From Lutraria lutraria (taxonomy: Eukaryota > Mollusca > Bivalvia > Venerida > Mactridae): a stretch of 64,000 nt of DNA. Below, piece after piece: positions 13,022 through 24,690 of the stretch (positions are counted from its first letter, which is position 1; each line of letters starts with the position of its first letter). The DNA lies in the NCBI GenBank assembly GCA_964023205.1, contig OZ026847.1:7996819-8060818 (forward strand), written 5' to 3'. Both the position numbers and the translations under genes were made by a program. The notes beneath the pieces were generated by a model, which saw nothing but the letters and a program-made list of their open reading frames with translations, did not search any database and had not been told where the DNA came from.

Positions 13022-14284
13022 TAATGTCTGACATTCTTGATTGAAAAGTTGGATCTGAACATACAGAATGAAGTGTTTAGTGTGAACATACTGTCTTTGT
13101 CTGATTATTTTAACAATCTCTGAGGACCTAAATATCTATGTAATACAGTTAACATACATGTACATAATATATTATGACATCATACCAGGGAAAACTGAAT
13201 TAAAATCCTCTGAAGCTGTATCACTATCATGTTGATTTACTCCACAATAAAATCTCACCAGGGGATGAAAGTGAAGGATCTCCAGCTAAGATTACCATCA
13301 TGTTACAGTTTACAAAATATTTACATTTCATCAAGTAATGTAACTATTGAAATGTTTATATTATGTTATAAGATACATCAACTTTTGACTCCCCTCTTAA
13401 ATTGGATACTGTTTTCTATTGTTAACATGACAGTAGGTAGAAATCACTCTGTCAATTTTATATGTTACCGTGTCTCTTGTGATAGGATGTTTCTTACAGA
13501 CCTTGTCTATACTGGAGGAATTTCTTTTGTATGATACAAAAATCTGACTGGGCACCTAAATGAAACAGGCCCATTATTTACTTCTCTTCAGTAAATTAAA
13601 TTTCGATGTGACCATGCGGAGGGAGGGGTGAATAGTGTTTGACTGGGATCAGATTGACAACAGCTTTAAGCTATATTCTTGACAACTTAAATTTTAGCCA
13701 AATGTGTCACAGATTGTTTAGGCACTGTCTTAAATTGTTGCCCACACTGTGTTTATTTCAACTTTTTATTTATTTTCTTTTTTTAGTAAAAAATGAGTCA
13801 TGGATGACATTAATGATGTCATATGACCGTGCTTGAAAAACGCCATTTCACAAAGTTAAATTTTGAATAAGTGTTTTTCTCTCTCCAATATATCTCCTAA
13901 ATGGATCTTTTGTATGTCATTGTAGTGGTCTTTTTTTGCAGTTGTATTTGGTTACTGTATTTCACCATACAAGGTTATCACAAATAATGACAGGAGAATT
14001 GCTAATAACGAAATTACAATCAATAGAGTATTTTGAGACATTAGTTACAAATAGGACCACCTGGTCCTGTGTGGATATTTGCAGTAATCAAATAAACTTA
14101 TCACAGTTAGATTTTTTGTAGAGTGCAATGTTATGAATGAAATCCTCTTATCTAACTAGAGTGCTTGACATTTCGTAAATGTGATCAGCTAAACCTGATT
14201 TTCCACCCGTTTCATTTTTAAAAAATAGGTCACTATGTCTTATGAATCACAAGGAAATATGACACACTCTGAATAATTTGGTTA

Positions 14285-14490
14285 CTGTGGAATCATTAAT
14301 TTTCGTTGGGGATTTAATTTCGTGGATTTCCTGGGTCGGCTTATCCACAAAATCAAATACCCACGAATTAAAATGCAGAGAATGGGAAGTATTTTTCAAT
14401 AAACAAAATCCACGAATTCATGTCCCCACAAAATAGCCATTTTAGTAAAACCACGAAAATTGTGCCCAACGAAAATAAATGAAACTACAG
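14285..14490. mobile_element. CTGT-type MITE, copy 4 (inverted)
   Basis: CTGTGGAATCATTAATTTTC to GAAACTACAG with TA flanks. About 206 bp. It sits about 350 bp before the first recognised perlecan exon. Confidence 0.82.
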
Positions 14491-14839
14491 TAATTTTTTC
14501 CCTTCTCAAGTTCAGTTAGGGTCTGTTGTTTTTTTGTAATCCGGTGTATTTCGATGAATACTATCTGAAAAAAGTAACCTAGAATTCAAGCCATGCCATA
14601 ATTTTATATGGCTGAAATCCAAGAGTTCAAATTTTAAGGTGAATATTGCTGACCGAGCTTATTCTGGAAATGCATTTTTTTATTAAGCCCCAGGTATCAA
14701 ATGATGTGAGGGGGGCATATATTGATTTCCTTGTCCGTATGAGATTTAATAATGCTGTCACTGGAGGTGTATGTGTTTATTGGACGCAGCTTTTTGTCAT
14801 TATAATTTATTAATGAGTATTATCTGATTATTTTTTCAG

Positions 14840-14978
14840 GATGATGATTTCGCATTTGCTGGGGAAAAGAGGCTATTAATGAGGTCAGCTGATGATGAAG
14901 ATTTGTTACGAGACCAGGAGGGATCAGGGGACGTTGAAGGGAGCGGAGAAGTTGTAGGTGTAGGCACTGGTATACCAG
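14840..14978 (+). CDS. HSPG2: Perlecan exon: glycosaminoglycan-attachment region (partial gene)
   Basis: This exon opens after TTTTTTCAG and ends before GTAATT. It encodes 46 residues plus one base in an acidic stretch starting DDDFAFAGEKRLLMRSADDE. Residues 27-37 read EGSGDVEGSGE, giving two Ser-Gly sites (Ser29, Ser35) next to acidic residues, the context for heparan sulfate attachment in perlecan domain I. The preceding DEDLLRDQ run resembles the vertebrate perlecan N-terminus, also just before a SEA domain. The protein is expected to be secreted to basement membranes, but the signal peptide is not in this exon. The next exon continues in phase 1. Confidence 0.88.
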
Positions 14979-15091
14979 GTAATTTACGATCTTATCACTT
15001 TGATATTTAGAGCCGACCAAAAATGGACTTTAGCTAACACAAGATAATGGAGGTTAGGTTATGATACTGTAGCAGTATGGTATATATCATA

Positions 15092-15274
15092 CAGTACAAC
15101 CTCTCCAGAGTGGCCCTCTGTAGAGCAACAACCTCTATAATAACACAATAATGACAACAAAAATTTCTCTAAACTGATATTTACTATAAATTTAACCTCT
15201 GTAGAGCAACAACCTCTTAACAACGGTCAATATTTGCAGCTCCCACAGTGTGTTGCTCTACAGAGGTTGTACTG
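15092..15274. mobile_element. CAGTACAACCTCT-type MITE, copy 1
   Basis: Starts CAGTACAACCTCTCCAGAG and ends in CAGAGGTTGTACTG, with TA on each side. Internal repeats of AGAGCAACAACCTCT make it partly palindromic. A second copy lies at 42951-43123 and a partial one near 32131. Confidence 0.85.
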
Positions 15275-15307
15275 TATTTGTATTAATAAATTGGCTGTGA
15301 TATTTTT

Positions 15308-15395
15308 AGCCTGATTGGCTCGGTTGAGAGAGCATCTGACTTGCGAGATGGAGGTCGCGGGTTTGAGCCCTGCATTTGATATATTATTTTCCTCC
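15308..15395 (+). mobile_element. tRNA-like SINE head
   Basis: GGCTCGGTTGAGAGAGCATC resembles a pol III A box region, and GCGGGTTTGAGCCCTGC resembles a B box 30-40 bp later. It lacks a clean cloverleaf and reads as the 5' part of a tRNA-derived SINE rather than a functional tRNA. Confidence 0.55.
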
Positions 15396-16055
15396 TCCTG
15401 TTACTGGTACTCATTTATGGACAAAAATAATTGATTAAAATCTGTTCAGTCAATATGATCCGTGATACACTTTGAGCATTTTTGTGTTCATGTCATGGTA
15501 ACCATAGGAATTTTAAATCTACACAAAAATTCAAGTTTGTAGGGAACTTGTTTTTTACAATAAAACTTTAAAATCACAATACCAGCATTTCATGAAAATC
15601 ACAGTTTATTCTCTGTTACTAGATCAAAGAGGAATTTAAATGGATAGTGTTCACTTAGATAGTGTTGAAACATTTGTTAATTGACAGCAATCAATTTTTA
15701 GATAATCAGGTCTCATCCACCCTTTACTGAGTTTTTTTTTTATAGTTAAAGCATTTGTTTGAGAGCTTTGGGCTTTTCTACACATGCAGAATTCTTTATT
15801 TTGTGGGTAAAAATCACTTAATTATCTCCCCTGAACTTTAGTATGTTTTTCTCTGGTGATGCTGCGGTGATCTCCCTTATAATACATAACTATATCGAAA
15901 TTTCTCATTGCATTACAACACAGGATATTGTGATATGATAACATCTAACATAATACTTTGATGGTCAATGAGATTTAGCCAAACATCTAATCATTCGAGG
16001 TAGTTAGTGACCTTGTGGGACCTGATTTTATACCTACTTGAGTCTTGAGGATTCT

Positions 16056-16310
16056 CTGGGGGCCTCCATGGTCATGTAGTTATGGTCTCTTACTAGTGAT
16101 CGCTAGCCTTTCTACAATATGAGATTAAATTCCACCTGAGACCTGTCAACTTTCACATGTGAGGGAGCGGTCGAGCTAGATTACGGAAGGTTGAGGGGTC
16201 TACCCAGGTTTACACCCGGAGTCTTCCTTCAGTGTTACAGCTGGGAAAGTCTCCAAGTGCCCTGACTGTTGATGTGACATTAAACTCAACAACAACAACA
16301 ACAACAACTA
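16056..16310 (+). mobile_element. SINE-like element with (CAA)n tail
   Basis: Begins about GGGGGCCTCCATGGTCATG and ends in a run of CAACAACAACAACAACAAC. A simple A-rich trinucleotide tail and short length suggest a retroposed SINE. It is followed at once by an inverted SINE of another family. Confidence 0.6.
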
Positions 16311-16315
16311 TTTGT

Positions 16316-16545
16316 TTATATCAAGTTTTACGCCCCTTTTCAACAGTCAGAGTCATATGAGGCAGACAGTTCACCTAACCATCGTTCCTGTGAAGAACCA
16401 GTACTAGACTCCCATCCTCCTTAAGCAACCACCTACTTTCTCACATAAATAGACATGGTCCGTAACGGGGCTCGAACCCACAACCCTCTATCAGTGAGAG
16501 GTTACAGTGATTTTAAGTCAGCAACCTTAACCGCTCGACCCAACA
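16316..16545 (-). mobile_element. tRNA-derived SINE, family A (inverted)
   Basis: On the minus strand it begins with an A-box-like GTCGAGCGGTTAAGG, then a B-box-like GTGGGTTCGAGCCC. It continues with the family body (GAGTCTAGTACTGGTTCTTC, GTGAACTGTCTGCCTCATAT) and ends GGCGTAAAACTTGATATAAA. Forward copies are at 24447, 32848 and 36486. Confidence 0.75.
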
Positions 16546-18394
16546 ACAACTGAAAGATTCTCTGTGTAACATTGGTATTTTCAGTATGAAGTTTTTGTTC
16601 CACGTGTATTCACTTGCATCTTAATTTCAAGTACATCTCCAGCTTGTCTGTTCTGCCTCTACTTGTATTATATACTGTACTTGAGCTGCTAGCAGTTTTA
16701 TTTCATGTTAAATCATCATCTGGAACTAATTCTAAATGCCTGTAAGTCAGGCCACTGGTTCTATTATTATTTGTTTCTCAGAATTTTGTCACCAAGACAA
16801 TTGAGTGGATGGAGGAGTAAAAAAACAAAATCGGGCTGTTTCTGTACCGGCTGCCATTTTGCGGTGCCCATGAAAACAACTAGACGTATGAATCAGTAAA
16901 GGGGAATAACTTCCAAAACCTAATGGTGCTCTTATGAATTCGTTCAGTTTGGTAGCAACTAGTCAAAATACAAAATGATAATTTAAGTTATATTCAAATT
17001 TGAATTTTAATAGATTTTTCTGTTTTGTAAAAAACCTTAAGTCCAAGAAATAAAAATCTATTAACTTTGGCCTAGACTTCTATTTAGATACATTCTACTT
17101 AAGTAAAGAATTATTGAATTACACAGATTTAAGCTGAAGAATTTGGAATTTACATTTTTGAATCTTATTTAAATAATGAACATGTGTGCATTTTATGTTA
17201 CAGAGTTATTTTCATATGTAATTTAACTTTACTGAACAATAGTCTAAGTAGTTCCTGGCCTTAAGAATTGCTCTCTGGAGTGCGGAGATCTCAGTATCAG
17301 CTAAGATCATCATTTTTGTCAACCTTACAGTAATACCTCAATGTTAACAGCACCTGTTTGACCAATAATTGGTCTTATTATAAGGGTTGTCTTATATTGT
17401 GGAGAATTCTTGTCTGTGACTGTATCTGAACAACAATGGAGGACCCTTTATTGGAGCCTAGTTGAATATTGATTTCTATGCAGGCATACCTAAAACCTAC
17501 ATAGAATGGTCTGTGGAATGTGAAACGTTTGAAGCCAGTTTGAGTAATGCACTTATAGTTAGGTTTAGAATTAATGAGATAGTATTTGCTTACCATAGGA
17601 TTATATCTAGCTGATAAATAACATGGAAGTTGGGCATAAAAATCGAGATTTACTCTTTTTTCCTTTGTGGAAACTGAATGATAATTCAGCTTGCCATAGC
17701 CGTTCACCCACTCATTGCGTTGAATTTTAACGGGGACCCATGTACTATGTTTTTCCAACATCCATCATGCAAATATTCAACTATTTCCCATTCCAATTTG
17801 CTGTACAATTCATTTTAAGTTCTATTTCCATGATTACTTCCAGTACTTTGATTATTGACCAGATTACTGACTAGAAGCAACAGTTACTGACTGTGGGAGT
17901 TTATTAATGCTTACATGTACCATTATTTGTAAACACCTGATTCATGTTATAAAATTTCATTAAATGCATCCTATCGTAAAGTTGTTTTTTTGTATTTATG
18001 TATCAGTCAGATCTCAATGTGATCTAGGTGACTGAAGTCGTGAAGACATGAATGAAAATTATGGGGAAATAGTTTGCTCTTGTTGTATAATGGTGATTTT
18101 ATTGATGTTGTCCTCATTTGTCTTATCACTGTTATCTATGTGAATGTCTGGAGCCTTAACTTACACAATGAGATATCAAAAATATCAGTAACTATTATGA
18201 AACGCACAAATATGTCCACTTTTATTGATATTATTCATTTAAATGCTTACAGTCTGGTTTGAGCCTAAATGAATGCAGTTAAAAGTTAGAGATAGAAATA
18301 CTTAATTTTTCATGTGGATTCACCTCAATGAAGCTGCTAGGTATATATCTCCTGTATGTCAAGTTTTGCCACACTAACCCTCTCTGGTTTTTGA

Positions 18395-18610
18395 CTATGC
18401 TGAGATGTGATCCTGTGATGAGTGCGCTGGAATTGTAACTCAGGGACTCGGGTTCGAATCCTGGTCCCAGCAGGTCAAACCCTTCTTTTTCCATATGTGG
18501 ATGTTTTGCTGGCTCTTTGTGGAAGCGCAAGTTAGTACTGGTTAAAACACAACTCCAGGAAAACTTGTTATGTGAGATGTCCACACTATACTACTGAAAT
18601 ATTGTTGAAA
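18395..18610 (+). mobile_element. SINE, family B
   Basis: B-box-like CGGGTTCGAATCCTGGTC followed by a body with CATATGTGGATGTTTTGCTG and AAGTTAGTACTGGTTAAAAC. The same body occurs at 26186-26420 and 61995-62600, with an inverted fragment near 43707-43790. Confidence 0.6.
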
Positions 18611-19797
18611 TTGGCGGTGTTTTGCCCACTGAAACAAAAACAAAAATGGTTGTTGAGTTTGCTATATCTATTATATGGTTACCCCATCTTGGTTGTGATT
18701 GAGTATGTTATATCTATGCTATGACCATGAGATAGATCAACATTTCATGCTTTTATTGTATTGTCAGACTGTCAGCATTGTTTGTTATGATTGTTGTGAT
18801 GAACTTGGCTAGAATCGTGAGCTACTGAATGACTCGTTATGCAGGATTCATGAGAAATAATGAAATCTGCACCATATGATGTCAATTATCATGTGATGGT
18901 TTGGACATTTTATGTCTTAAATGTCTTTTTGGATAACTTCAAATTTCTGCAAATTACATCTATTGTGTGCACTGAATTTCGTACAGCAAAATTGGAGAAA
19001 TTACTGCATTTTAGCTACTTTGAACCATTTGTAGAAGATTGTTCCCACAGAGGTCTGTGGTATACTAGTAACATGTTATGCATGGACAGATATTGTACAT
19101 AACTGACAGCAAGTCTATGAATGGACCCTTGCAGAACTATCACTTTGAAATACGTCTTTGTCAGGAATTTAATTAAGTTGTTATTGATGGTACAACATAT
19201 TTTGTTTATCAAAGAATGTCAGTGATGGACAGTGTGTCTAAGAAACATACAATGCACCTTGTAAAGTCATTATTCCAAGAAATGTTGTCTGAGAAAGTCA
19301 CGAATTGCCACTTTCTTTGTAAGTTACTCATACCGTATCACTTGATATTAATTAGATCGTAGATGTTTTATGTCATTCTGAAGGTATTTCTAGAAAACAC
19401 CCATCATTTAGTTACCCATCTGCTGATAATTATGTAACAAATACATTTTGACATTGATTAAGTATCTTAAGTTATGCAATCTATTTCATTGCCCTTTTTT
19501 TCTTAGCAGGAAATCTCATAACCAAAATTAATGGTGTTTGTATTATTTTATCTATGAATGTGATTAATACACAATCTCAATATAAACTACTACATAATTT
19601 CATTGTCTGTATGTATTAGTCATGCATATCAATCTGTGGAATAAAATAATATGGAAGAACTTGTGAAGTATCTTTTCAAAAATATGTTTTAGGGCCTCCA
19701 AACTAGTTAAGGCCATAACAGCAATGTTATTCTGTTCACACTCATCAAATACTCATACCTGGTCTATTTCTTTTGTTCCTAATGTATGCTATATATC

Positions 19798-20690
19798 TGT
19801 GTCCTTTGTACACACTACTCCACTGGCTATGTCCTTTGTACACACTGTTCCACTGACTACTGTAAATCCGGTATTATTCGCGATGTTTTTATTTTCGCTA
19901 TTATTCGTGATTGGAAGGTTTCGCGAATTCATAAATCCGCATAAATTTATTAATATAACGTAATTGCTATCGGAAGATTGTCAGAAAATTTCATTACATA
20001 CTGATAAATAAACATACCACTTGTCGGTATGTACACTACATGTATATTGTTTTGTTCAGTTGTACTAATTGGTGCGACTTAAACACACAAAACAAACAAA
20101 CATTGTGCGTACTGCCTGAGGGGCAATGTTTGGTATAATGATCTTTTGCACAAACTGGAAATTTAAACACATTTCTTAAGATAACAAAAGGGATTAACTG
20201 ACAGTTTGTCACTTTTCTATATTCAATACTGTATTGATTGTAACAGGTTTTGACGATTTAATTTTTGCAGGTAATGCACGATATATGTTTAACCCGTTTT
20301 ATTTATCGATTTATTTATATTATAATTGAAAGGCTACGCAAAATTTAAATTAAGAGCCTTCAGATGCAAATTCATAAATACGCGAATATATTCAGGGTAG
20401 GCAAAAACACGAAATAAAAATCACGCGAATATAAAGTGATTTACAGTATGTCCTCTGTACACACTGCTCCACTGACTATGTCCTTTGTACACACTGTTCC
20501 ACTGGCTATGTCCTTTGTACACACTGCTCCACTGGTTATGTCCTTTGTACACACTGCTCCACTGGCTATGTCCTTTGTACACACTGCTCCACTGGCTATG
20601 TCCTTTGTACACACTGCTCCACTGACTATGTCCTTTGTACACACTGCTCCACTGACTATGTCCTTTATACACACTGCTCCTATGACTTTC
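19798..20690. repeat. 30-bp minisatellite split by a transposon
   Basis: The unit is TGTCCTTTGTACACACTGCT followed by CCACTGGCTA (30 bp). Two copies lie at about 19798-19858 and eight at about 20449-20690. Between them is a 587-bp TA-flanked element, so this was one array before the insertion. The last unit is diverged. Confidence 0.93.
19860..20446. mobile_element. 587-bp MITE inserted in a minisatellite, TA duplication
   Basis: Left end CTGTAAATCCGG, right end GTGATTTACAG (inverted repeat CTGTAAATC). TA at 19858-19859 and 20447-20448 is the duplicated target: removing the element restores the minisatellite unit GACTATGTCC. The interior has repeated TTCGCG/CGCGAA motifs near both ends and no open frame for a transposase, so it is non-autonomous. 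Confidence 0.92.
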
Positions 20691-22657
20691 TCCTTTTCAC
20701 ATTTGATGCATCTTATTGCAGTCACATCAACATTCAGTGTAAAGTTGATTTTGAATGTTGATTATAGAATTTATGTGGTTAAAGGTAATAAATATTACAT
20801 GGTGAACAAACAAGAATGTTTAATGCTTGGGTTTGGTGGGTGTATGTTCTGAGGACTCTGATAAAGTTTACATTCCATGTTGTACAATCATACCATCCTC
20901 ACTGTAATCCTCACTTGGTTGTTATCTCTGAGAAAATTTGTTCAATCCAGATTGTGACATGTTTATTTAAGAATTGTTGCTTCTGTAACTCATTGCTGAT
21001 ATGTATCTGGCTGGGTGTTATTGTTCACTTTGATTGTTGCTTATTACATTGTGCGCATGATTGTCTGCTATACATCTTGCAACTTATCTTGGTATTTTAT
21101 GCTGCTCTAGGTTACAGTACCTGGTCCTGAGGTTATAAAACTGGAGAACAGTCTCTGAGTTCAATTCTCAATCCCATTCTGATAGTTTTATGGTTGAAAA
21201 GGAGCTGATTAATGTATAAATACACATTCAGATCAATTGTGCTGTCAGACTAATGTGTCAATACCATTGTTATTGTCTGATTTAATTTGGAAATGTTAAA
21301 AGGCAAGGTGTGAGATTTGAACTTGGAGACCAATCTCAAGATAAACATCTGAGACTTTAAATTAATTAGTAAGACATGAAAAATTAACAAGAAAGAATTA
21401 TGGGTATTACCCAGGTAGTTTGGTAATACTGATGTCTGTATATCTGCATTCAGCAGTATGTTGTTGCTATGGGGACACCACGAGCGGAATGGTCCTGTTT
21501 GTCAGTGTTTGAAATGTCCAGTTTGCCTGTAAGGAGATAGATATCTTAAGACTTGGATACAAATATGACTGAATAAATTATCATTTATCATAAAGCAGGT
21601 GTTCAAGCTATCTGTCAACTAAGAATCAGTATTTCCACCATTCTTTAGACAGCTGTAAATATCAAAACTCGAACTGTCTGTAATGGCACTATTACTGTCC
21701 TCTTTAAAAGTAGTTTTTGATTGCAATGTTTTATTATTCAGTATATTACCGGTAGTCAGAATATGTTCTTCTACTCTGATAAGCTATTGGCAAGCTTATC
21801 TCAGATATAAAAATCAAACTGTTTACACTCGCTTTCATTTACCAATTAAATGATCAATTGATTATATTTTTATGTAAGTGTGGAATGAATAATTTAATTG
21901 GAATATTTATAAGTTATTACTTATGACAATAACCTGGTTGTCTGAAGCATAAAGAGGGTTGTGAAATTGTGTCTGTGATCTATCTTTGTAAGTTGTTACA
22001 TAAATTCTGCAACAATATTGATTGTGAACATCTCTCTGTTATTAGATTTTAATTACAATGTTGCATGCTGAAAGAAATCTAGAATCAATGAGGTACAATA
22101 ATAGACCCTTTTATTCACATTTAATTGAATCATTATGTTACATACAAAGGTGTATAGATGGTATGTAGTACAACATTATCTGGTTATAACATGTTACATT
22201 GATACAGTTAGTTTGCTGTGTAATGTGAACTTATATCAACCTGCTTGCTGGGTTTTATGACAGAATCAATGTTTAAGAAGAATTCATTCTTTTCCTCGTT
22301 TTTCTTTGTATTCCTGGAAGTAATTCTTTGGGCTTTTATCTTATTGATACATATCAGTTTGTACTTATTCATTCATGTTGATTTAGTGTCAGATTCACTA
22401 TTTGATTCTTCACATTGTTCAGGTTATAAGTCGCTCATTTTTAAATGTTTTAATTCAGGCCTAATTGGTGTTGGAATTTTGTGAATTCAAAATGTACTGG
22501 CTGAGATTTTTTCAGGATCAGGCTGTGTATTCGAAATAAGAGCTAGACACATCCTGCGCCGGACATGCCTGTATCTATCTCTCCCAACTGGTGGCTTTCT
22601 CTCAGTCTGTCCCTCTGGCCAGATCATGCTGTATCTGCACTGGTAGAGGATGCACCT

Positions 22658-22733
22658 CGAGGGCTCAGCGCAACACTGTCGTAACTTGTTCTTATTTCAA
22701 TATGAGTTACGACACTATTGCGTTGAACCCTCG
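22658..22733. mobile_element. 76-bp hairpin MITE, copy 5
   Basis: CGAGGGCTCAGCGCAACACT to TTGAACCCTCG, flanked on both sides by ACCT, a clean 4-bp target duplication. Confidence 0.92.
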
Positions 22734-23484
22734 ACCTGCGCCTTTGTGGCTGCAACATATGTAAAGCGCCTTTGATCATACATGTTGGTATGAAAAGTCT
22801 GAAATCTATCTATCTAAATGTTTGTTTTGGTGCATCAGAAGAAGGTGTTGACGTCTAACATCATTGTATCATTCCTACTTTAATCTACATGTATATCTTA
22901 AAGTACTGACGTTCAGTCCTCAGACACAATTACAATAGCTGATCACCAAGTACGACAACACTTGATCACTGTGTGCAACAACACTTGAGCACTCTGAGCA
23001 CCTCTTATGTCCCGCTGGCATCTCAACCACATTGTTGTTTTAAGAACACCATACACCCCTAATATCTATCAATGGACCATTCCGTACAAAATAATGGAAT
23101 GTCCTACATGGATTTTGAAGGGGTGTGTTCGATATTCTTGTGGAACTTCTGGATTAAGAAGTAATCACCCCAGGAAACTTCAACAGTTGTCTACTCCTGC
23201 GGTATCAAGTTTTTGTTGAAATGAACTTATATTGTCAGTTAATGAATAGGAACTCATTGTTTTATAGATAAGATCTTCTTTTGGTTTTGGATAATTATAT
23301 CGTATTATGTGTAATTATCCTGTTAATAGTGCAGAAACCCACCAGCGTGGTCGTGGGCAAATATGTCAAAGGTACGAAATGCCCCTAGATGTATACAAAG
23401 GTAGAACCACTGACCCTCTATAAGTTAGGTGGACAGTTTCTCATATGTGAAATTTAGTCCAAGGTGGGATTTTAACTCACAATA

Positions 23485-23560
23485 CGAGGGTTCAACGCAA
23501 CAGTGTCGTAACTCATATTGAAATAAGAACAAGTTACGACTGTGTTGCGCTGAGCCCTCG
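23485..23560. mobile_element. 76-bp hairpin MITE, copy 6
   Basis: CGAGGGTTCAACGCAACAGT to TGAGCCCTCG, flanked by AATA on both sides (4-bp target duplication). Confidence 0.92.
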
Positions 23561-23937
23561 AATAGTGAGGGGCTAGTAATAATAATTATCAAAGTACTGA
23601 AAGTACTCATGGAAACTGAACTTACATAGACTTGCACTGCAACATGGGACAGCAACTAGTTTAACTATTGCATAGCAGATATAGAAAACATAGTACTTTG
23701 GTCTGCATCCAAATTCATGTGTGCTGAGTGACTGCTATGGAAAACTGAACAATTATTCAGTTTCCAACTACAGGTAGTCTGAGACCATAACTACAAGACT
23801 GGAGTCCTCCTCCGGGGATCACAAACTGTCATACTGCTGTTGTTCCTGCCTTGTATACTCCTGGGTCATCTCTGATGTTACATTTAATTGTTACCTTAAT
23901 AAAATTAATGTCTTATTGTTACAATTCTGTTTTTCAG

Positions 23938-24106
23938 GGTTATACAGAGCTACTATCAATTTTACCAGTCTACAGTACACTGATGAAATCCGTGATGCTG
24001 GTCGGGACATTGGAAGATTACCTATCACTGTTCAATTACAAAACGCTTTAACGGATCTTCTGAGTTCGTTAGGTGGAACTATCCGTTTACAAGTTGTAGA
24101 TTATGA
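23938..24106 (+). CDS. HSPG2: Perlecan exon: SEA domain, first half
   Basis: Follows TTTTTCAG and ends before GTAAGT; enters in phase 1 and leaves in phase 2. It encodes about 56 residues including LYRATINFTSLQYTDEIRDAG, then a helix-like VQLQNALTDLLSSLG and strand TIRLQVVDYE. This matches the N-terminal half of the perlecan SEA domain, where vertebrates have an equivalent VNFT...Y...LEDAGS stretch. SEA domains fold as an alpha/beta sandwich and lie next to heavily O-glycosylated segments, as here. One N-glycosylation sequon (NFT) is present. The second half is in the next exon. Confidence 0.9.
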
Positions 24107-24304
24107 GTAAGTTTATTCACTTTTTTTGTTAAACATGTGTGTAAACTTGATCCTTTGAATAGAATTCATGAAAACATGAATTTGTCTTGAACTATTCTTG
24201 CACACTTCATGAATATTTCATGAAATATGAATAACTATTTCACAAGGGTTAGCACCAATATGCACCTTGCCCAATTTTCATATAATTTATATATTATTAT
24301 GTAT

Positions 24305-24380
24305 CGAGGGTTCAACGCAACAGTGTTGTAATTCATATTGAAATAAGAACAAGTTACGACTGTGTTGCGCTGAGCCCTCG
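24305..24380. mobile_element. 76-bp hairpin MITE, copy 7
   Basis: CGAGGGTTCAACGCAACAGT to TGAGCCCTCG, flanked by GTAT on both sides (4-bp target duplication). It lies 200 bp inside the SEA intron. Confidence 0.92.
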
Positions 24381-24446
24381 GTATATACGTTATTGTACAT
24401 CCATCATTGATGTACAGTATATTGCTTTGGTATTTATCAACATATC

Positions 24447-24690
24447 CGCCTCCTTGGTCGAGTGGTTAAGGTCACTGACTTCAAATCACTCTAACCTCTC
24501 ACTGATAGAGGTTTGTGGGTTGGAGCCCAGATACTGACCATGCCTCTTTATGTGAGAAAATAGGCAGTTGCTTACTGAGGATTGGAGTCTAGTACTGGTT
24601 CTTCCCAGGAATGATGGTTAGGTGAACTGTCCACCTCATGTGACTCTGGCTGTTGAAAAGGGGCGTAAAACTCTCCATAAACAAATATTT
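24447..24690 (+). mobile_element. tRNA-derived SINE, family A
   Basis: A-box-like TTGGTCGAGTGGTTAAGG and B-box-like GTGGGTTGGAGCCC 55-60 bp later. The body has GGAGTCTAGTACTGGTTCTT and GGTGAACTGTCCACCTCATG, and the end GGGGCGTAAAACTCTCCATA. Copies at 32848 and 36486, inverted at 16316. Confidence 0.8.

Larger units (their letters stand above)
1..14839. other. Upstream region or first intron, no exon recognised
   Basis: The first recognisable exon of the perlecan gene starts at 14840 and carries no signal peptide, so an earlier exon must exist. It lies either outside the window or here unrecognised. I looked for an ATG followed by a hydrophobic leader and a GT donor and found nothing convincing. 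The stretch holds minisatellites (about 196-1400 and 11081-11240), hairpin elements (1997, 6770, 6936, 8065), CTGT-type MITEs (3751, 4335, 12816, 14285), a CAGGG-type MITE (8185) and copies of a dispersed AAAGTACTGAAAGTACT repeat. I see nothing else in it. Confidence 0.6.
14979..23937. other. HSPG2: Intron 1 as numbered here, 9.0 kb
   Basis: Runs GTAATT to TTTTTCAG. Apart from the elements listed separately (MITE 15092, SINEs 15308-16545 and 18395, array and MITE 19798-20690, hairpins at 22658 and 23485, dispersed repeat 17635-17855 and 23589-23775), I see no coding exon and no RNA gene. Confidence 0.75.

Noticed and set aside
20421..20852. Overlapping open frames on both strands with FVHTAPL and VYKGHSQWSS repeats
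   Set aside because: Produced by the 30-bp array at 20449-20690; both strands stay open for the same reason.
24447..24520. tRNA gene on the plus strand
   Set aside because: A- and B-box-like motifs are present but the cloverleaf does not close and the same sequence with a long non-tRNA body recurs elsewhere, so it is a SINE head.
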